Notes: generated by a model not told the origin, from the letters alone. Counted from the stretch's first letter, positions 32,230-41,112 are shown. The stretch: DNA of 64,000 nucleotides from AC-32 sp035473395 (GCA_035473395.1 DATIOF010000088.1:1-64000); one strand, 5' to 3'. Numbers and translations are program-made.

Positions 32230-33072
32230 GTGGCCTACTGCTATCGACATCCCAACCGCGAGACGTTCGTCTCCTGCTCGGAGTGCGGCCGTCCGATCTG
32301 CGCCGAGTGCATGACGCCCGCGCCGGTCGGCCAGCGCTGCCCCGAGCACTCCGGCAAGCCGCAGGGCGCGAGCCGGATCAGCTCGAGCGTCCGGCGCGGC
32401 GCCTTCGAGGGTACGGGCGCGCTCGTGACGAAATCGCTGCTGGCGATCAACATCGCCGTCTACCTGATCACGGCCTTCCAGGGAAACGGGTTGAACTCGC
32501 CCGGCGGACGACTCTTTTTCAATTGGGAGCTCTTCGGGCCGGCGGTGGCGAACGGCGACTGGTGGCGCCTGTTCACGAGCGCGTTCCTGCACGCGAACCT
32601 GATCCACATCGCCTTCAACATGTACTTCCTCTGGTTCGTCGGCACCGCGGTCGAGCAGGCGCTCGGACGTGGCCGCTTCTTGCTGCTCTACATCGTCTCT
32701 GCGCTCGCAGGCTCGGCCGGTGCGCTCGTCTGGACGCCGCTCGCGCCGACCGTCGGCGCTTCGGGTGCGCTCTTCGGTCTGCTCGGGGCGGCGCTGATCC
32801 TCGAGCGCCAGCGGAACTACGTGCTCGGCGGCTCGGCGATGGGCCTGATCCTGATCAACCTGGTGCTCAGCTTCGCGATCTCCGGCATCTCGATCGGCGG
32901 CCACATTGGAGGCCTGATCGGCGGGATCCTCTGCACGCTGATCTTCTCGAAGTTCGGCCGCAGCCACGCCGCCTACAGCCGCGTCGGGCTGTGGGGGATC
33001 GCCGGCGTGCTAGGGGTCGGCCTCGCGAGCATCGCCGTCGCGTACTTCAAGGTCCGCGGCTACGCGGCCTAG
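32230..33072 (+). CDS. Rhomboid intramembrane protease with N-terminal zinc finger
   Basis: 280 aa. Residues 3-41 form a B-box-like zinc-binding segment with regularly spaced Cys and His (CYRHPNRETFVSC..CGRPICAEC..CPEH). Six to seven membrane helices follow, with the catalytic Ser in VGASGALFGLLG, the partner His in GGHIGGLIGG, and the conserved HANLIHIAFNMYFLWFVG. GTG start preceded by a short leader. Substrates unknown. The stop interlocks with that of the convergent RTX gene (CTAG, 33069-33072). Confidence 0.93.
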   Translation: MAYCYRHPNRETFVSCSECGRPICAECMTPAPVGQRCPEHSGKPQGASRISSSVRRGAFEGTGALVTKSLLAINIAVYLITAFQGNGLNSPGGRLFFNWELFGPAVANGDWWRLFTSAFLHANLIHIAFNMYFLWFVGTAVEQALGRGRFLLLYIVSALAGSAGALVWTPLAPTVGASGALFGLLGAALILERQRNYVLGGSAMGLILINLVLSFAISGISIGGHIGGLIGGILCTLIFSKFGRSHAAYSRVGLWGIAGVLGVGLASIAVAYFKVRGYAA

Positions 33073-33527
33073 CCAGAGCGCTCGACCGAGTACACATGGT
33101 CGAGCTTGTCCCTGAAGGCCTTGTCCGTCCCGAGGCCGCCGTCGACGACATCGGCGAAGCCGTCCCAGGCGAAGATCGTGTCGTTGCCGGCGCCGCCGTA
33201 GACCCGGTCGCGGCCAGTGTCGCCCTGGAGCTTGTCGTCGCCCGCCCCGCCGAAGAGGACGTCGCTGCCGTCGCCGCCGTTCAGTAGATCGGCTCCGGGG
33301 CCGCCCTTGAGCACGTCGTTGCCGCCGGCGCCGTCGAGCACGTCGTTGCCGCCGAGCCCACAGATCACGTCGTGGCGAGGCGTTCCGAAGAGCAGGTCCG
33401 CCCCCGGCGTGCCGACGATCGTGCACGCGCCGGCCGGCGGAGCCGCGTGCGCGCCGCGGACGAGGAAGAGCGAGACGGTCAGGAACAGCGCGGCGGTGGC
33501 CTTGATGCGGGACTCTTGAGGATTCAC
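33069..33527 (-). CDS. Secreted RTX (hemolysin-type calcium-binding repeat) protein
   Basis: 152 aa. An N-terminal signal peptide (basic start, hydrophobic AALFLTVSLFLV, cleavage near AHA-AP) is followed by about seven glycine/aspartate nonapeptide repeats such as GGNDVLDGA, GGDGSDVLFGG and GGAGNDTIF, which fold into calcium-binding beta rolls. No enzymatic domain. GTG at 33527 chosen because the signal peptide follows it directly, with AGGAGG about ten bases upstream. Probably exported; role unknown. Confidence 0.85.
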   Translation of the reverse strand: MNPQESRIKATAALFLTVSLFLVRGAHAAPPAGACTIVGTPGADLLFGTPRHDVICGLGGNDVLDGAGGNDVLKGGPGADLLNGGDGSDVLFGGAGDDKLQGDTGRDRVYGGAGNDTIFAWDGFADVVDGGLGTDKAFRDKLDHVYSVERSG

Positions 33528-33597
33528 GAGAGCGGCACCTCCTAAGCGAGTGGCGTGCCGCACCACCGTGTTGCGACTGAAATCGGCGCAAACGGCA

Positions 33598-33633
33598 CGA
33601 GCCGCGATCCCTCGACAGGGGAATCGCGGCTCG
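33598..33633. other. Large hairpin between RTX gene and lipoprotein gene
   Basis: Perfect 11-base inverted repeat CGAGCCGCGAT and ATCGCGGCTCG with a partly pairing 14-base loop. Lies about 70 bases upstream of the RTX start on its strand. It may be a regulatory leader structure or part of a terminator array; nothing else in this 192-base gap looks coding. Confidence 0.6.
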
Positions 33634-33663
33634 AGCTGAGCAGCCAGTTTGCGTCGCGGCCAA

Positions 33664-33716
33664 GGCGTCGCTTGCGACGCCGACCGAGAGGCCGTGCCGG
33701 CTCTGCCGGCACGGCC
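33664..33716 (+). repeat. Twin-hairpin repeat, copy 2 (REP-like)
   Basis: GGCGTCGC-TT-GCGACGCC (33664-33681), linker, then GGCCGTGCCGGC-TCT-GCCGGCACGGCC (33690-33716), a perfect 12-base stem. Same order and linker as the copy at 7111-7165 in opposite orientation. The second stem starts four bases after the lipoprotein stop and may terminate that gene, though no U-tract follows. Confidence 0.75.
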
Positions 33717-33719
33717 GTC

Positions 33720-34160
33720 TTACGCCGGCCGGTTCGTGATGTGCACGTAGATCTTGCCGCCGCCACAGTCGTTCCGAAGCGCGACCTGGCCGGACCGTCC
33801 CTCGCCCTTCCAGGAGATCTCCGAGTCGTTCGGAGCCTCGACCTCCTCGAACAGGATCTTGTAGCCCGCAGCCTTGAGCTCCTTCAGGTACTCGTCGTGG
33901 GCCTCCTGGACATCGCCCGTCCAGTACCCCTCGACGAGCTCCGTGGGACCCTGCTTCGACTGCTTCGTGAGCGTCGTCTTCTCGACCATCGGGAAGCTCG
34001 GTGGCAGGTTTGGCGCGCCGGAGAGCGGCGAGCCGTCACAGGCCGCCTTCGCCTGCGGGTTTGCTGCCCGTGTTTCCGAGCTCTTGTTGCCCCCGCCTCC
34101 GCATCCGGCGACGCCGAGCGCGAGCGCCGCAAGCAGGCAAATGAATGCCGCTCGCTTCAT
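33720..34160 (-). CDS. Predicted lipoprotein of unknown function
   Basis: 146 aa. Clear lipoprotein signal: basic MKR, hydrophobic stretch, and lipobox LGVAGC with Cys about 20, followed by a Gly/Ser-rich linker. The mature part has two more Cys (ACDGS and NDCGGG) that could pair, and no recognised domain. ATG with AGGTAGG ahead. Substrate for LspA. A strong hairpin follows the stop. Confidence 0.8.
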   Translation of the reverse strand: MKRAAFICLLAALALGVAGCGGGGNKSSETRAANPQAKAACDGSPLSGAPNLPPSFPMVEKTTLTKQSKQGPTELVEGYWTGDVQEAHDEYLKELKAAGYKILFEEVEAPNDSEISWKGEGRSGQVALRNDCGGGKIYVHITNRPA

Positions 34161-34204
34161 GTGACCTACCTTTCGCGGATCCCCCGCGCGGGAGCCTAAC
34201 CGGC

Positions 34205-36817
34205 TTACCCGCCGGCCGCGACCGCCTCGATCCCGGACTCCTTCAGCGACGCCTGGGCCGCGGCGAGGCGCGCGAGCGGCACGCGGTAGGGCGAGCAGCT
34301 CACGTAGTCGAGCCCCAGGCGGTGGCAGAAGGCGACCGAGTCCGGCTCGCCGCCGTGCTCGCCGCAGATGCCGAGCTTCAGGTCCTCCTTGGCGCCGCGG
34401 CCGCGCTCGACCGCGATCCGCATCAAGTCGCCGACGCCCTCCTGGTCGAGGAACTCGAACGGGTTGCGCGAGAGCACGCCGTCCTCGAGGTAGCGCGTCA
34501 GGAACTTCCCTTCCGCGTCATCGCGGGAGAAGCCGAGCGCGGTCTGGGTGAGATCGTTCGTGCCGAACGAGAAGAAGTCGGCGTACTCGGCGATCTCGTC
34601 CGCGCGGATGCACGCGCGCGGTAGCTCGATCATCGTGCCGACGAGGTACTCGACCGTGTCGCTCTCCTCGCTGGCAGTCGCGACGGTGATCGCCCGCAGC
34701 CGGTGCAGCTCCTCGGCGAACCCGACGAGCGGATGCATGATCTCGACCAGCGGCGCGTCGCCCGTGCGCTCCTCGACGGCGGCAGCGGCGCGGATGATCG
34801 CGCGCACCTGCATCTCGTAGATCTCCGGCCAGAGCAGGCCGAGGCGGCACCCGCGCGTGCCGAGCATCGGGTTCGACTCCTGCAGCGCCTTGATCCGCTC
34901 GCGCATCCGCTCGTCCGTCGCCTCCTCGAGCGGCGGCAGGAACTCGTGCAGCGGCGGGTCGAGCAGCCGGATCGTGACCGGCAGGCCCGCCATCGCCTCG
35001 AAGATCCCCTCGAAGTCGGCCTGCTGGTGCGGCAGCAGCTTGTCGAGCGCGGTGCGGCGCTCGTCCTCGCCCGAGGCCATGATCATCTCGCGCACGACCG
35101 GCAGCCGGTCGTCGGCCATGAACATGTGCTCGGTGCGGCAGAGGCCGATCCCCTGAGCGCCGAAGTCGCGGGCCTTGGCGGCGTCCTCGGGCGTGTCCGC
35201 ATTGGCGCGCACCTTCATCCGGCGCAGCTCGTCGGCCCAGCCCAGGATCGTCTCGAAGTCCTCGTTGATCTGCGGCGGCACGAGCGGGACGGCGCCGACG
35301 ATCACGCGGCCGGTGCCGCCGTCGATCGTAAGCGTCTCGCCCTCGGCGAGGGTCTGTCCCCCGACCGTGATCGTCCGTTGCTCGATGTCGATCGTCAGGT
35401 CGTCGCAGCCGGCGACACAAGGCTTGCCCATCCCGCGCGCGACGACGGCCGCGTGGGAGGTCATGCCGCCGTGAGCGGTCAGGATCCCGGCCGCCTGGAT
35501 CAGGCCGTGGATGTCGTCGGGGGTCGTCTCCCAGCGGACGAGGATCACGCTCTCCCCCGCCTTGCCGCGCTGCTCGGCCAGGTCGGCGTCGAGCACGATC
35601 GCGCCACAGGCCGCGCCGGGCGACGCGTTCAGTCCCCGCGCGGCGACCTCGAGCTGCGCGGAGGGGTCGATCATCGGGTGCAGCAGCTGGTCGAGCTGCG
35701 CGGGGTCGATCCGCGCCACCGCCTCCTCGCGGGAGATCAGGCCCTCGTCGACCATCGTCACCGCGGCCTTCAGCGCCGCGGCGGCCGTGCGCTTGGCCGA
35801 GCGGGTCTGCAGCAGGTAGAGCCGGCCCTCCTCGACCGTGAACTCGATGTCCTGGACGTCCTTGTAGTGCCGCTCGAGGCGGCTCATCGTCTCGGTCAGC
35901 TGCTCGAACGCCTCCGGCAGCCGCTGTTCCATGTTCGCCAGCGGCTCGGGCGTGCGGATCCCCGCGACCACGTCCTCGCCCTGCGCGTCGGCGAGGAACT
36001 CGCCGTAGAGGCCCGACTCGCCGGTCGACGGGTCGCGTGTGAAGGCGACGCCGGTGCCTGACCCTTCGCCCTTGTTGCCGAAGACCATCTGGACGACGTT
36101 GACCGCGGTGCCGAGGTCGTCCGGGATCCGGTGCGCGCGGCGGTAGACCTGGGCCCGCGGCGTGTCCCACGAGTCGAAGACGGCGCGCACCGCGCGGGCG
36201 AGCTGATCGCGTGCGTCCTGCGGGAACGGCGCGCCGGTCTCGTCCTCATAGATCTGCTTGTACGTGCCGACGAGCTCGCGCAGGTCGTTCGCGTCGAGCT
36301 CGACGTCCTGCTGTGCGCCGCGCTCGGTCTTGAGATCGCTGAGCGCCTGCTCGAAGCGGTGCGCGTCGACGCCCTCGACGACCTCGCCGTACATCTGGAT
36401 CAGGCGCCGGTACGAGTCGTAGGCGAAGCGCGGGTTGCCCGTCGTCGCGCCGAGGCCCTCGACCGCATCGTCGTTCAGGCCGAGGTTGAGGATCGTGTCC
36501 ATCATCCCGGGCATCGAGACCGCCGCGCCCGAGCGGACGGAGACGAGCAGCGGATCCTGCGGGTCGCCGAAGCGCTTGCCGGTCTGCCCCTCGAGCGTGT
36601 CGATGTGCCGCTCGATCTCCTCGGGCAGCCCGGCGGGGAGCTGCTGGCCGTTGGCCATGTAGGCCCGGCAGGCGTCGGTCGTGATCGTGAAGCCGGATGG
36701 CACGGGCACGCCGAGCTGCGTCATCTCGGCCAGGCCGACGCCCTTGCCGCCGAGCAGCTCGCGGCCGCCCTCGGAAGGCTCGTCGAAGCCATAGACGTAA
36801 CGCCCGTTCCCTCGCAT
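34205..36817 (-). CDS. ppdK: Pyruvate, phosphate dikinase
   Basis: Interconverts pyruvate, ATP and phosphate with PEP, AMP and pyrophosphate. 870 aa. The N-terminal ATP-grasp part has LLGGKGVGLAEMTQLGVPVPSGF; the swivelling phosphohistidine domain has ILTAHGGMTSHAAVVARGMGKPCV; the C-terminal PEP-binding barrel has GLCRTEHMF, NPMLGTRGCRLGL and CGEHGG. ATG at 36817 is preferred over GTG at 36835 because family similarity starts at RYVYGFDE. Its regulator ppsR lies about 3 kb away, so dark/light-type or energy-dependent phosphorylation control is likely. Confidence 0.97.
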   Translation of the reverse strand: MRGNGRYVYGFDEPSEGGRELLGGKGVGLAEMTQLGVPVPSGFTITTDACRAYMANGQQLPAGLPEEIERHIDTLEGQTGKRFGDPQDPLLVSVRSGAAVSMPGMMDTILNLGLNDDAVEGLGATTGNPRFAYDSYRRLIQMYGEVVEGVDAHRFEQALSDLKTERGAQQDVELDANDLRELVGTYKQIYEDETGAPFPQDARDQLARAVRAVFDSWDTPRAQVYRRAHRIPDDLGTAVNVVQMVFGNKGEGSGTGVAFTRDPSTGESGLYGEFLADAQGEDVVAGIRTPEPLANMEQRLPEAFEQLTETMSRLERHYKDVQDIEFTVEEGRLYLLQTRSAKRTAAAALKAAVTMVDEGLISREEAVARIDPAQLDQLLHPMIDPSAQLEVAARGLNASPGAACGAIVLDADLAEQRGKAGESVILVRWETTPDDIHGLIQAAGILTAHGGMTSHAAVVARGMGKPCVAGCDDLTIDIEQRTITVGGQTLAEGETLTIDGGTGRVIVGAVPLVPPQINEDFETILGWADELRRMKVRANADTPEDAAKARDFGAQGIGLCRTEHMFMADDRLPVVREMIMASGEDERRTALDKLLPHQQADFEGIFEAMAGLPVTIRLLDPPLHEFLPPLEEATDERMRERIKALQESNPMLGTRGCRLGLLWPEIYEMQVRAIIRAAAAVEERTGDAPLVEIMHPLVGFAEELHRLRAITVATASEESDTVEYLVGTMIELPRACIRADEIAEYADFFSFGTNDLTQTALGFSRDDAEGKFLTRYLEDGVLSRNPFEFLDQEGVGDLMRIAVERGRGAKEDLKLGICGEHGGEPDSVAFCHRLGLDYVSCSPYRVPLARLAAAQASLKESGIEAVAAGG

Positions 36818-36860
36818 TGCGAGAAATCTTCCCACAGGTGCTTCGGCGTAAGCTCAACTG

Positions 36861-37838
36861 ATGAAGCGCCTGCTGCTAGCGATCCTCGCAGCGTGCCTCG
36901 TGAGCGCGCCGGCGGGCGCGGGCGGCACGGCCCCGTGGAGCAGGATCGCCTTCGGACGCGACCTCGGCGGGGTGAGCGGCGATCTGACGAGCCTCTACAC
37001 CGTCCGGCCCGACGGCGGCGGCCTGCAGCGGCTGACGGTGCCGCCGACCAGGCAGGCGCTCGGCGGCGACTCCGGGCCCGTCTGGGCGCCCGGCGGCCGG
37101 AGCCTCGTCTTCGAGCGGAACCTGCCCTACTGGGGGACGGACCGGATGCGACTGATGGCGGTCTCCGCGCGCGGCGGAGCGGCGCGACAGCTGACCAGCG
37201 GCCCGTTCGATGCGATGCCCTCGTTCTCGCCGGACGGCAAGCGGATCGCCTTCACGCGCGTCGTGCAGTCGGTCGTCGCCCCGACGGCCTCGCTCTTCAC
37301 GATGGACGGCGCGGGCCGGCACCTCGAGCCGCTGCTCGCCGACGGGATCGACCTCTCGGCCGCCTGGTCGCCGGACGGATCGACGATCGCGTTCTCGCGG
37401 CTCGAGTCGGTCAGCCGCCCGCTCGCCGAGGCGACGCTCTACCTGGCCGACAAGGACGGCTCGCACGTGCGCAGCCTCGGGCTGCACGGCCTCTCGGCGG
37501 CGTGGTCGCCCGACGGCAAGCGGCTCGCCTTCGTCTCCTTCGACGACGCCAACGCGCCCGCCTGCTCGGCCGCCTCGTGCCCGCCGAGCGGCGAGCTTTA
37601 CGTCGTCGGCGCCGATGGAAGCGGGCTCAGGCGCCTGACCCGCAGCAAGGCCGACGACGAGCATCCGAGCTGGTCGCCGGACGGCTCGCGGATCGCCTTC
37701 GCGAGCGGCTTCGACGTGCGCAGCCAGGGCCATGCGCCCTGGCTGATGGTGATGCGAGCCTTCGGCGGCAAGCCGGTGCGGATCGGCCACGTGAGCGGCG
37801 TGATCGACCCGTCCTGGAGCCCGGCAGGCGTTCGGTAG
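36861..37838 (+). CDS. Secreted TolB-like PD40 beta-propeller protein
   Basis: 325 aa. Signal peptide (MKRLLLAILAACLVSAPAGAG), then six or so PD40/WD40-like repeats with the SPDGKRIAF or SPDGSRIAF signature, forming a beta propeller as in TolB and DPP-IV N-terminal domains. No catalytic domain, so probably a periplasmic or extracellular binding protein. The -10-like TAAGCT lies exactly six bases upstream of the ATG, a leaderless arrangement. Followed ten bases later by the dioxygenase gene. Confidence 0.88.
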   Translation: MKRLLLAILAACLVSAPAGAGGTAPWSRIAFGRDLGGVSGDLTSLYTVRPDGGGLQRLTVPPTRQALGGDSGPVWAPGGRSLVFERNLPYWGTDRMRLMAVSARGGAARQLTSGPFDAMPSFSPDGKRIAFTRVVQSVVAPTASLFTMDGAGRHLEPLLADGIDLSAAWSPDGSTIAFSRLESVSRPLAEATLYLADKDGSHVRSLGLHGLSAAWSPDGKRLAFVSFDDANAPACSAASCPPSGELYVVGADGSGLRRLTRSKADDEHPSWSPDGSRIAFASGFDVRSQGHAPWLMVMRAFGGKPVRIGHVSGVIDPSWSPAGVR

Positions 37839-37847
37839 GCTGGCCGC

Positions 37848-38774
37848 ATGAAGCTCGAGGGCGTGCACCACGTCACCGCGATCACCGGCGACGCTCCGCG
37901 CAACGTCGACTTCTACGCCCGAGTCCTGGGCCTGCGCCTGGTCAAGAAGAGCGTCAACCAGGACGACCCGACCGTCTACCACCTCTTCTACGGCGACGAG
38001 GAGGGCGCGCCGGGCAACGACGTCACCTTCTTCGAGTACCCGGGCGCGAGGCAGGGCACGGCCGGCGCCGGAATGGTGCACACGATCGGCTGGCGCGTCG
38101 CCTCGCCCGAGGCCGTCGACTTCTGGGAAAGCCGCCTGGCCGACGAGGGGATCGCGGGCGAGCGCTACCCCGACGGCAGCTTCGCCTTCCGCGACCCCGA
38201 GGGCCTGCGGCACGCGCTGATTCCCGGCGAGAGCCCCGACGAGCCGCTGATCGCCGACCATCCCGAGGTGCCGAAGGAGTTCGCGCTGCAGGGCTTCCAC
38301 GGCGTCCGTGCCTACGCGCACGACCCGGAGCAGAGCCGGCGCTTCCTCGAGGAGACGCTCGAATTCGACCCACAGGGCGAGATCGGCTGGGAGGTGCGCG
38401 GCGAGCACCGCGGCGGCCTCTACCTCTACGACCAGAGCGACGAGGTCGGCGTCCCCGGCGCGGGCACCGTGCACCACGTGGCCTGGGCCTCACCGACCGA
38501 GGAGCAGGAGGCCTGGCAGCATCGCGTCGCCGAGAGCGGCGCTCACCCGACGCCCGTCATCGACCGTTACTACTTCAAGTCGGTCTACTTCCGCGAGCCG
38601 AGCGGCGTCCTCTTCGAGATCGCCACGATCGGCCCGGGGTTCACGGCCGACGAGCCGCTGGAGTCGCTCGGCGAGCACCTCTCGCTGCCGCCGAACTACG
38701 AGCATCTGCGCGACCGGCTCGACGACGTGCTGACGCCGCTGCCGGATCCGCGCGCGCTTCGCTCCGGTAAATGA
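37848..38774 (+). CDS. Ring-cleaving dioxygenase of the VOC/glyoxalase superfamily
   Basis: 308 aa with two glyoxalase-like modules. GVHHVTAITGDAPRNVDFYARVLGLRLVKKSVNQDDPTVYHLFYGDEEGAPG is characteristic of the LinE/MhqO-type hydroquinone dioxygenases. Metal ligands are expected at His8-His9, a His in TVHHVAWA and Glu in SGVLFEIAT. Role: detoxification or degradation of hydroquinone-like aromatics (family inference). The stop overlaps the next start as ATGA, so it is coupled to the esterase. Confidence 0.92.
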   Translation: MKLEGVHHVTAITGDAPRNVDFYARVLGLRLVKKSVNQDDPTVYHLFYGDEEGAPGNDVTFFEYPGARQGTAGAGMVHTIGWRVASPEAVDFWESRLADEGIAGERYPDGSFAFRDPEGLRHALIPGESPDEPLIADHPEVPKEFALQGFHGVRAYAHDPEQSRRFLEETLEFDPQGEIGWEVRGEHRGGLYLYDQSDEVGVPGAGTVHHVAWASPTEEQEAWQHRVAESGAHPTPVIDRYYFKSVYFREPSGVLFEIATIGPGFTADEPLESLGEHLSLPPNYEHLRDRLDDVLTPLPDPRALRSGK

Positions 38775-39388
38775 CGATCGCCCACCTGGAGCGGCCCGCC
38801 GAGGGAGAGCCGGCCGGCCTGCTCGTTCTCTTCCACGGCCGCGGCTCCGACGAGCGCGACCTCTTTCCGCTGCTCGACGAGCTCGACCCGCAACGGCGTC
38901 TGCTCGGCGTCACTCCGCGTGGCCCGCTTTCGCTGCCGCCGGGCGGCGCGCACTGGTACGCCTTTCAGGAGGTCGGCTATCCGGATCCGGCCACGTTCCG
39001 CGAGACCTACGCGGCGGTGGCGGAGTGGCTCGACGGCTTCGACTTCGAGCACCTTGTGCTGGGCGGCTTCTCGCAGGGCGCGGTGATGACTTACGCGCTC
39101 GGGCTCGGCGAAGGCCGTCCCCGGCCCGATGCGCTCGTCCCGCTGAGCGGCTTCATGCCGACCGTGCCCGGCTTCGAGCTCTCGCTGGAACCGCCCTTGC
39201 CGCCCGTCGCGATCGGCCACGGCACCTACGACCCGGTGATCTCGGTCGAGTTCAGCCGCACTGCGCGCGACCTGCTCGAGGCCGCCGGCGGCGAGGTGCT
39301 CTACCGCGAGTACCCGCTTCCCCACGCCGTCGACCCCGGTTTCCTTAGCGAGCTCGCGCCGTGGCTCGCCTCGAAGCTGCCTACCTGA
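38771..39388 (+). CDS. Phospholipase/carboxylesterase-family hydrolase
   Basis: 205 aa alpha/beta hydrolase. Oxyanion region LLVLFHGRGSDERD, nucleophile Ser101 in GFSQG (99-103), Asp in GTYDPVI and His in YPLPHAVDP complete the triad. Members coupled to MhqO-type dioxygenases (MhqD) act in quinone resistance, and this pair looks like the same module. ATG overlaps the dioxygenase stop. The 3' end overlaps the convergent small membrane protein gene by 8 bases. Confidence 0.92.
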   Translation: MTIAHLERPAEGEPAGLLVLFHGRGSDERDLFPLLDELDPQRRLLGVTPRGPLSLPPGGAHWYAFQEVGYPDPATFRETYAAVAEWLDGFDFEHLVLGGFSQGAVMTYALGLGEGRPRPDALVPLSGFMPTVPGFELSLEPPLPPVAIGHGTYDPVISVEFSRTARDLLEAAGGEVLYREYPLPHAVDPGFLSELAPWLASKLPT

Positions 39389-39560
39389 CGGGCGGCGCGT
39401 AGTCCGGCCGCCGCCGCGCGCGAAAGTCCGCCAGCCACGCGAGCGCTCGCAGGCCCATCCAGATCGGGGTCAGCAGGACGTAGAAGACGACGACGGCTGC
39501 GGCGAGGATCGACCACCACAGCGCCCAGCGCCAGATCGGTACCGGCGGCTTCGGCCTCAC
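39381..39560 (-). CDS. Small membrane protein (59 residues)
   Basis: Short frame not previously obvious: GTG at 39560 overlaps the ppsR stop as GTGA and runs to a TAG at 39381. The product has a Trp-rich start (PIWRWALWWSILA), one hydrophobic helix (about 14-33), and a basic C-terminal tail RARRRPDYAPPVR. Typical one-helix membrane protein with conserved spacing to its neighbour; no family known to me. Coupled translation with ppsR is the main evidence. Confidence 0.65.
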   Translation of the reverse strand: MRPKPPVPIWRWALWWSILAAAVVVFYVLLTPIWMGLRALAWLADFRARRRPDYAPPVR

Positions 39561-40399
39561 GGGACGGGAGCTTGCTCCCGCGTCCCGGCCTCGGCGCGGC
39601 GCCGCTCGACGAGCCGGATCACGCGCGCGGCCGTTTCCTCGATCGAGAGGTCCGAGATCTCGATCACCGGGCAGCCGAGCCGGCGGTGGAGCGTCTCGGC
39701 CTCCTCCAGCTCGGCGTAGATCTCGAGCAGCTCGGCGTAGGCACGCTCGCCGCCGCCGAGTCGCCGCGCGCGCTGCTTCCGGATCTCGCGCAGCCGCTCC
39801 GCGTCGATCGTCAGGCCGACGATCTTGGTCGGGTCGATCGTGAACAGCGCCGAGGGCGGCTCGATCCCCTTCACGACCGGCACGTTCGCGGTCTTGTAGC
39901 CGAGGTAGCCGAGGTACATCGAGAGCGGCGTCTTCGAGGTGCGCGAGACGCCGACGAGCACCAGGTCCGCATCGTGCAGGCCCGCGCCGACGCCGTCGTC
40001 GTACTTGACCGCGAACTCGATCGCCGCGATCCGCTTGAAGTAGGCGGTATCCAGCGGCGGCCGCGCGCCGGGCGTCATCTTCGCGGCGACGCCGGCGACC
40101 CGCGCGACGGCCTCGATCGGATGGCCGAGCAGGTCGCAGTAGTGGAGCTTGTAGCGCCGGCAGATCGTGCGCGCCGCCTCGCGCAGCTCCGGGTGGACGA
40201 GCGTGTAGACGATCACGGCCGGCCGCCCCTTCGCGCGGTTGAGCGCCAGGTGCAGGTCGTCCACCGTCTCGACGCGCGGGTGGCGGATCTCCTCGAACTC
40301 CTGGTCCGGGAACTGGGCCTCGAGCGCGTGCACGAGCCGCACCGCCGTCTCGCCGGTGGAGTCGGAGATCACATGCAGCTCGACGGGAGGGCTGTTCAC
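39557..40399 (-). CDS. ppsR: PPDK regulatory kinase/pyrophosphorylase
   Basis: DUF299 protein that inactivates PPDK (or PEP synthase) by ADP-dependent phosphorylation and reactivates it by phosphorolysis. 280 aa. HVISDSTGETAVRLVHAL at the start, the P-loop-like VGVSRTSKTPLSMYLGYLGYKTANVP and GLTIDAERLREIRKQR are hallmark segments. GTG start. Its target ppdK is in the same window. Which of the two targets it controls cannot be shown by sequence, but only ppdK is present here. Confidence 0.94.
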   Translation of the reverse strand: MNSPPVELHVISDSTGETAVRLVHALEAQFPDQEFEEIRHPRVETVDDLHLALNRAKGRPAVIVYTLVHPELREAARTICRRYKLHYCDLLGHPIEAVARVAGVAAKMTPGARPPLDTAYFKRIAAIEFAVKYDDGVGAGLHDADLVLVGVSRTSKTPLSMYLGYLGYKTANVPVVKGIEPPSALFTIDPTKIVGLTIDAERLREIRKQRARRLGGGERAYAELLEIYAELEEAETLHRRLGCPVIEISDLSIEETAARVIRLVERRRAEAGTREQAPVP

Positions 40400-40433
40400 C
40401 GGCAGGGAGGCTACCGCCGGGGCGCTTTCGGCC

Positions 40434-41048
40434 TCAGCGGCTGGCGCTGCCGACGATCAACGGGCGCTCGACCTTGGGCGCCTTCGGAACCTCGCCGTGC
40501 CTGACCGTTTCGATCCCGAGGGCAGACGCCTCGATCGCGGCGAGGGTCTCGCGGTTCGGGTTGCAGCCGACGAGGTTGTAGAGCGGCCTGACGCGATCCT
40601 GCCACTTCGCGACGCCCGGGTCGTCGGAGCGGACGTGCTCGAGGAAGAGCAGCCGGCCGCTCGGCTTCAGGACGCGCGTGATCTCCTCCAGCGCGGCTTT
40701 CTGGTCGGGGACGCTGCAGAGCACGAAGGTCACGACGGCGGTGTCGAACGTCGCATCCGGGAAGGGAAGCCGCTCGGCGCCGGCGTCGACGATCTCCGCA
40801 GCCGGGACCACCTCTCCAGCGCGCCGTTCGAGCCGGCGGCGCATGTGCTCGTCGGGCTCGGCCAGCACCAGCCGCGTCACCGCCTCGGGGTAGTGCTCCA
40901 GATTGAGCCCGGTTCCTGCGCCGATCTCGAGCGTCACCCCTTCGGCGGAGGCCAGCAGCTTGCGTCGCTCCTCGCGCAGCCCGGCCTCCTCGGACCCCTT
41001 GCTGACGGTGTCGTAAAAGGCCGCAAACAGACGTCGCCTGATCGCCAT
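40434..41048 (-). CDS. SAM-dependent methyltransferase (class I)
   Basis: 204 aa. SAM-binding motif VTLEIGAGTGLNLEHYP, then DAGAERLPFPDATFDTAVVTFVLCSVPDQKAALEEITRVLKPSGRLLFLEHVRS, as in the UbiE/COQ5-like group and in human METTL7-like enzymes. Substrate unknown. ATG behind GGAGGCGG. Divergent from glyQS; the -10 (TACGTT) sits 52 bases upstream within a shared symmetric element. Confidence 0.87.
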   Translation of the reverse strand: MAIRRRLFAAFYDTVSKGSEEAGLREERRKLLASAEGVTLEIGAGTGLNLEHYPEAVTRLVLAEPDEHMRRRLERRAGEVVPAAEIVDAGAERLPFPDATFDTAVVTFVLCSVPDQKAALEEITRVLKPSGRLLFLEHVRSDDPGVAKWQDRVRPLYNLVGCNPNRETLAAIEASALGIETVRHGEVPKAPKVERPLIVGSASR

Positions 41049-41099
41049 TCCGCCTCCGATGCTCGTCAGGAGGTCGGTGGCTGTCAAGCGGGACCCCGA

Positions 41100-41106
41100 T
41101 AACGTA
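41100..41106. promoter_or_regulatory. Symmetric -10 element between methyltransferase gene and glyQS
   Basis: TAACGTA reads as TAACGT rightward, seven bases before the glyQS ATG, and TACGTT leftward, 52 bases before the methyltransferase ATG. No good -35 seen. Confidence 0.5.
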
Positions 41107-41112
41107 GAGCGC

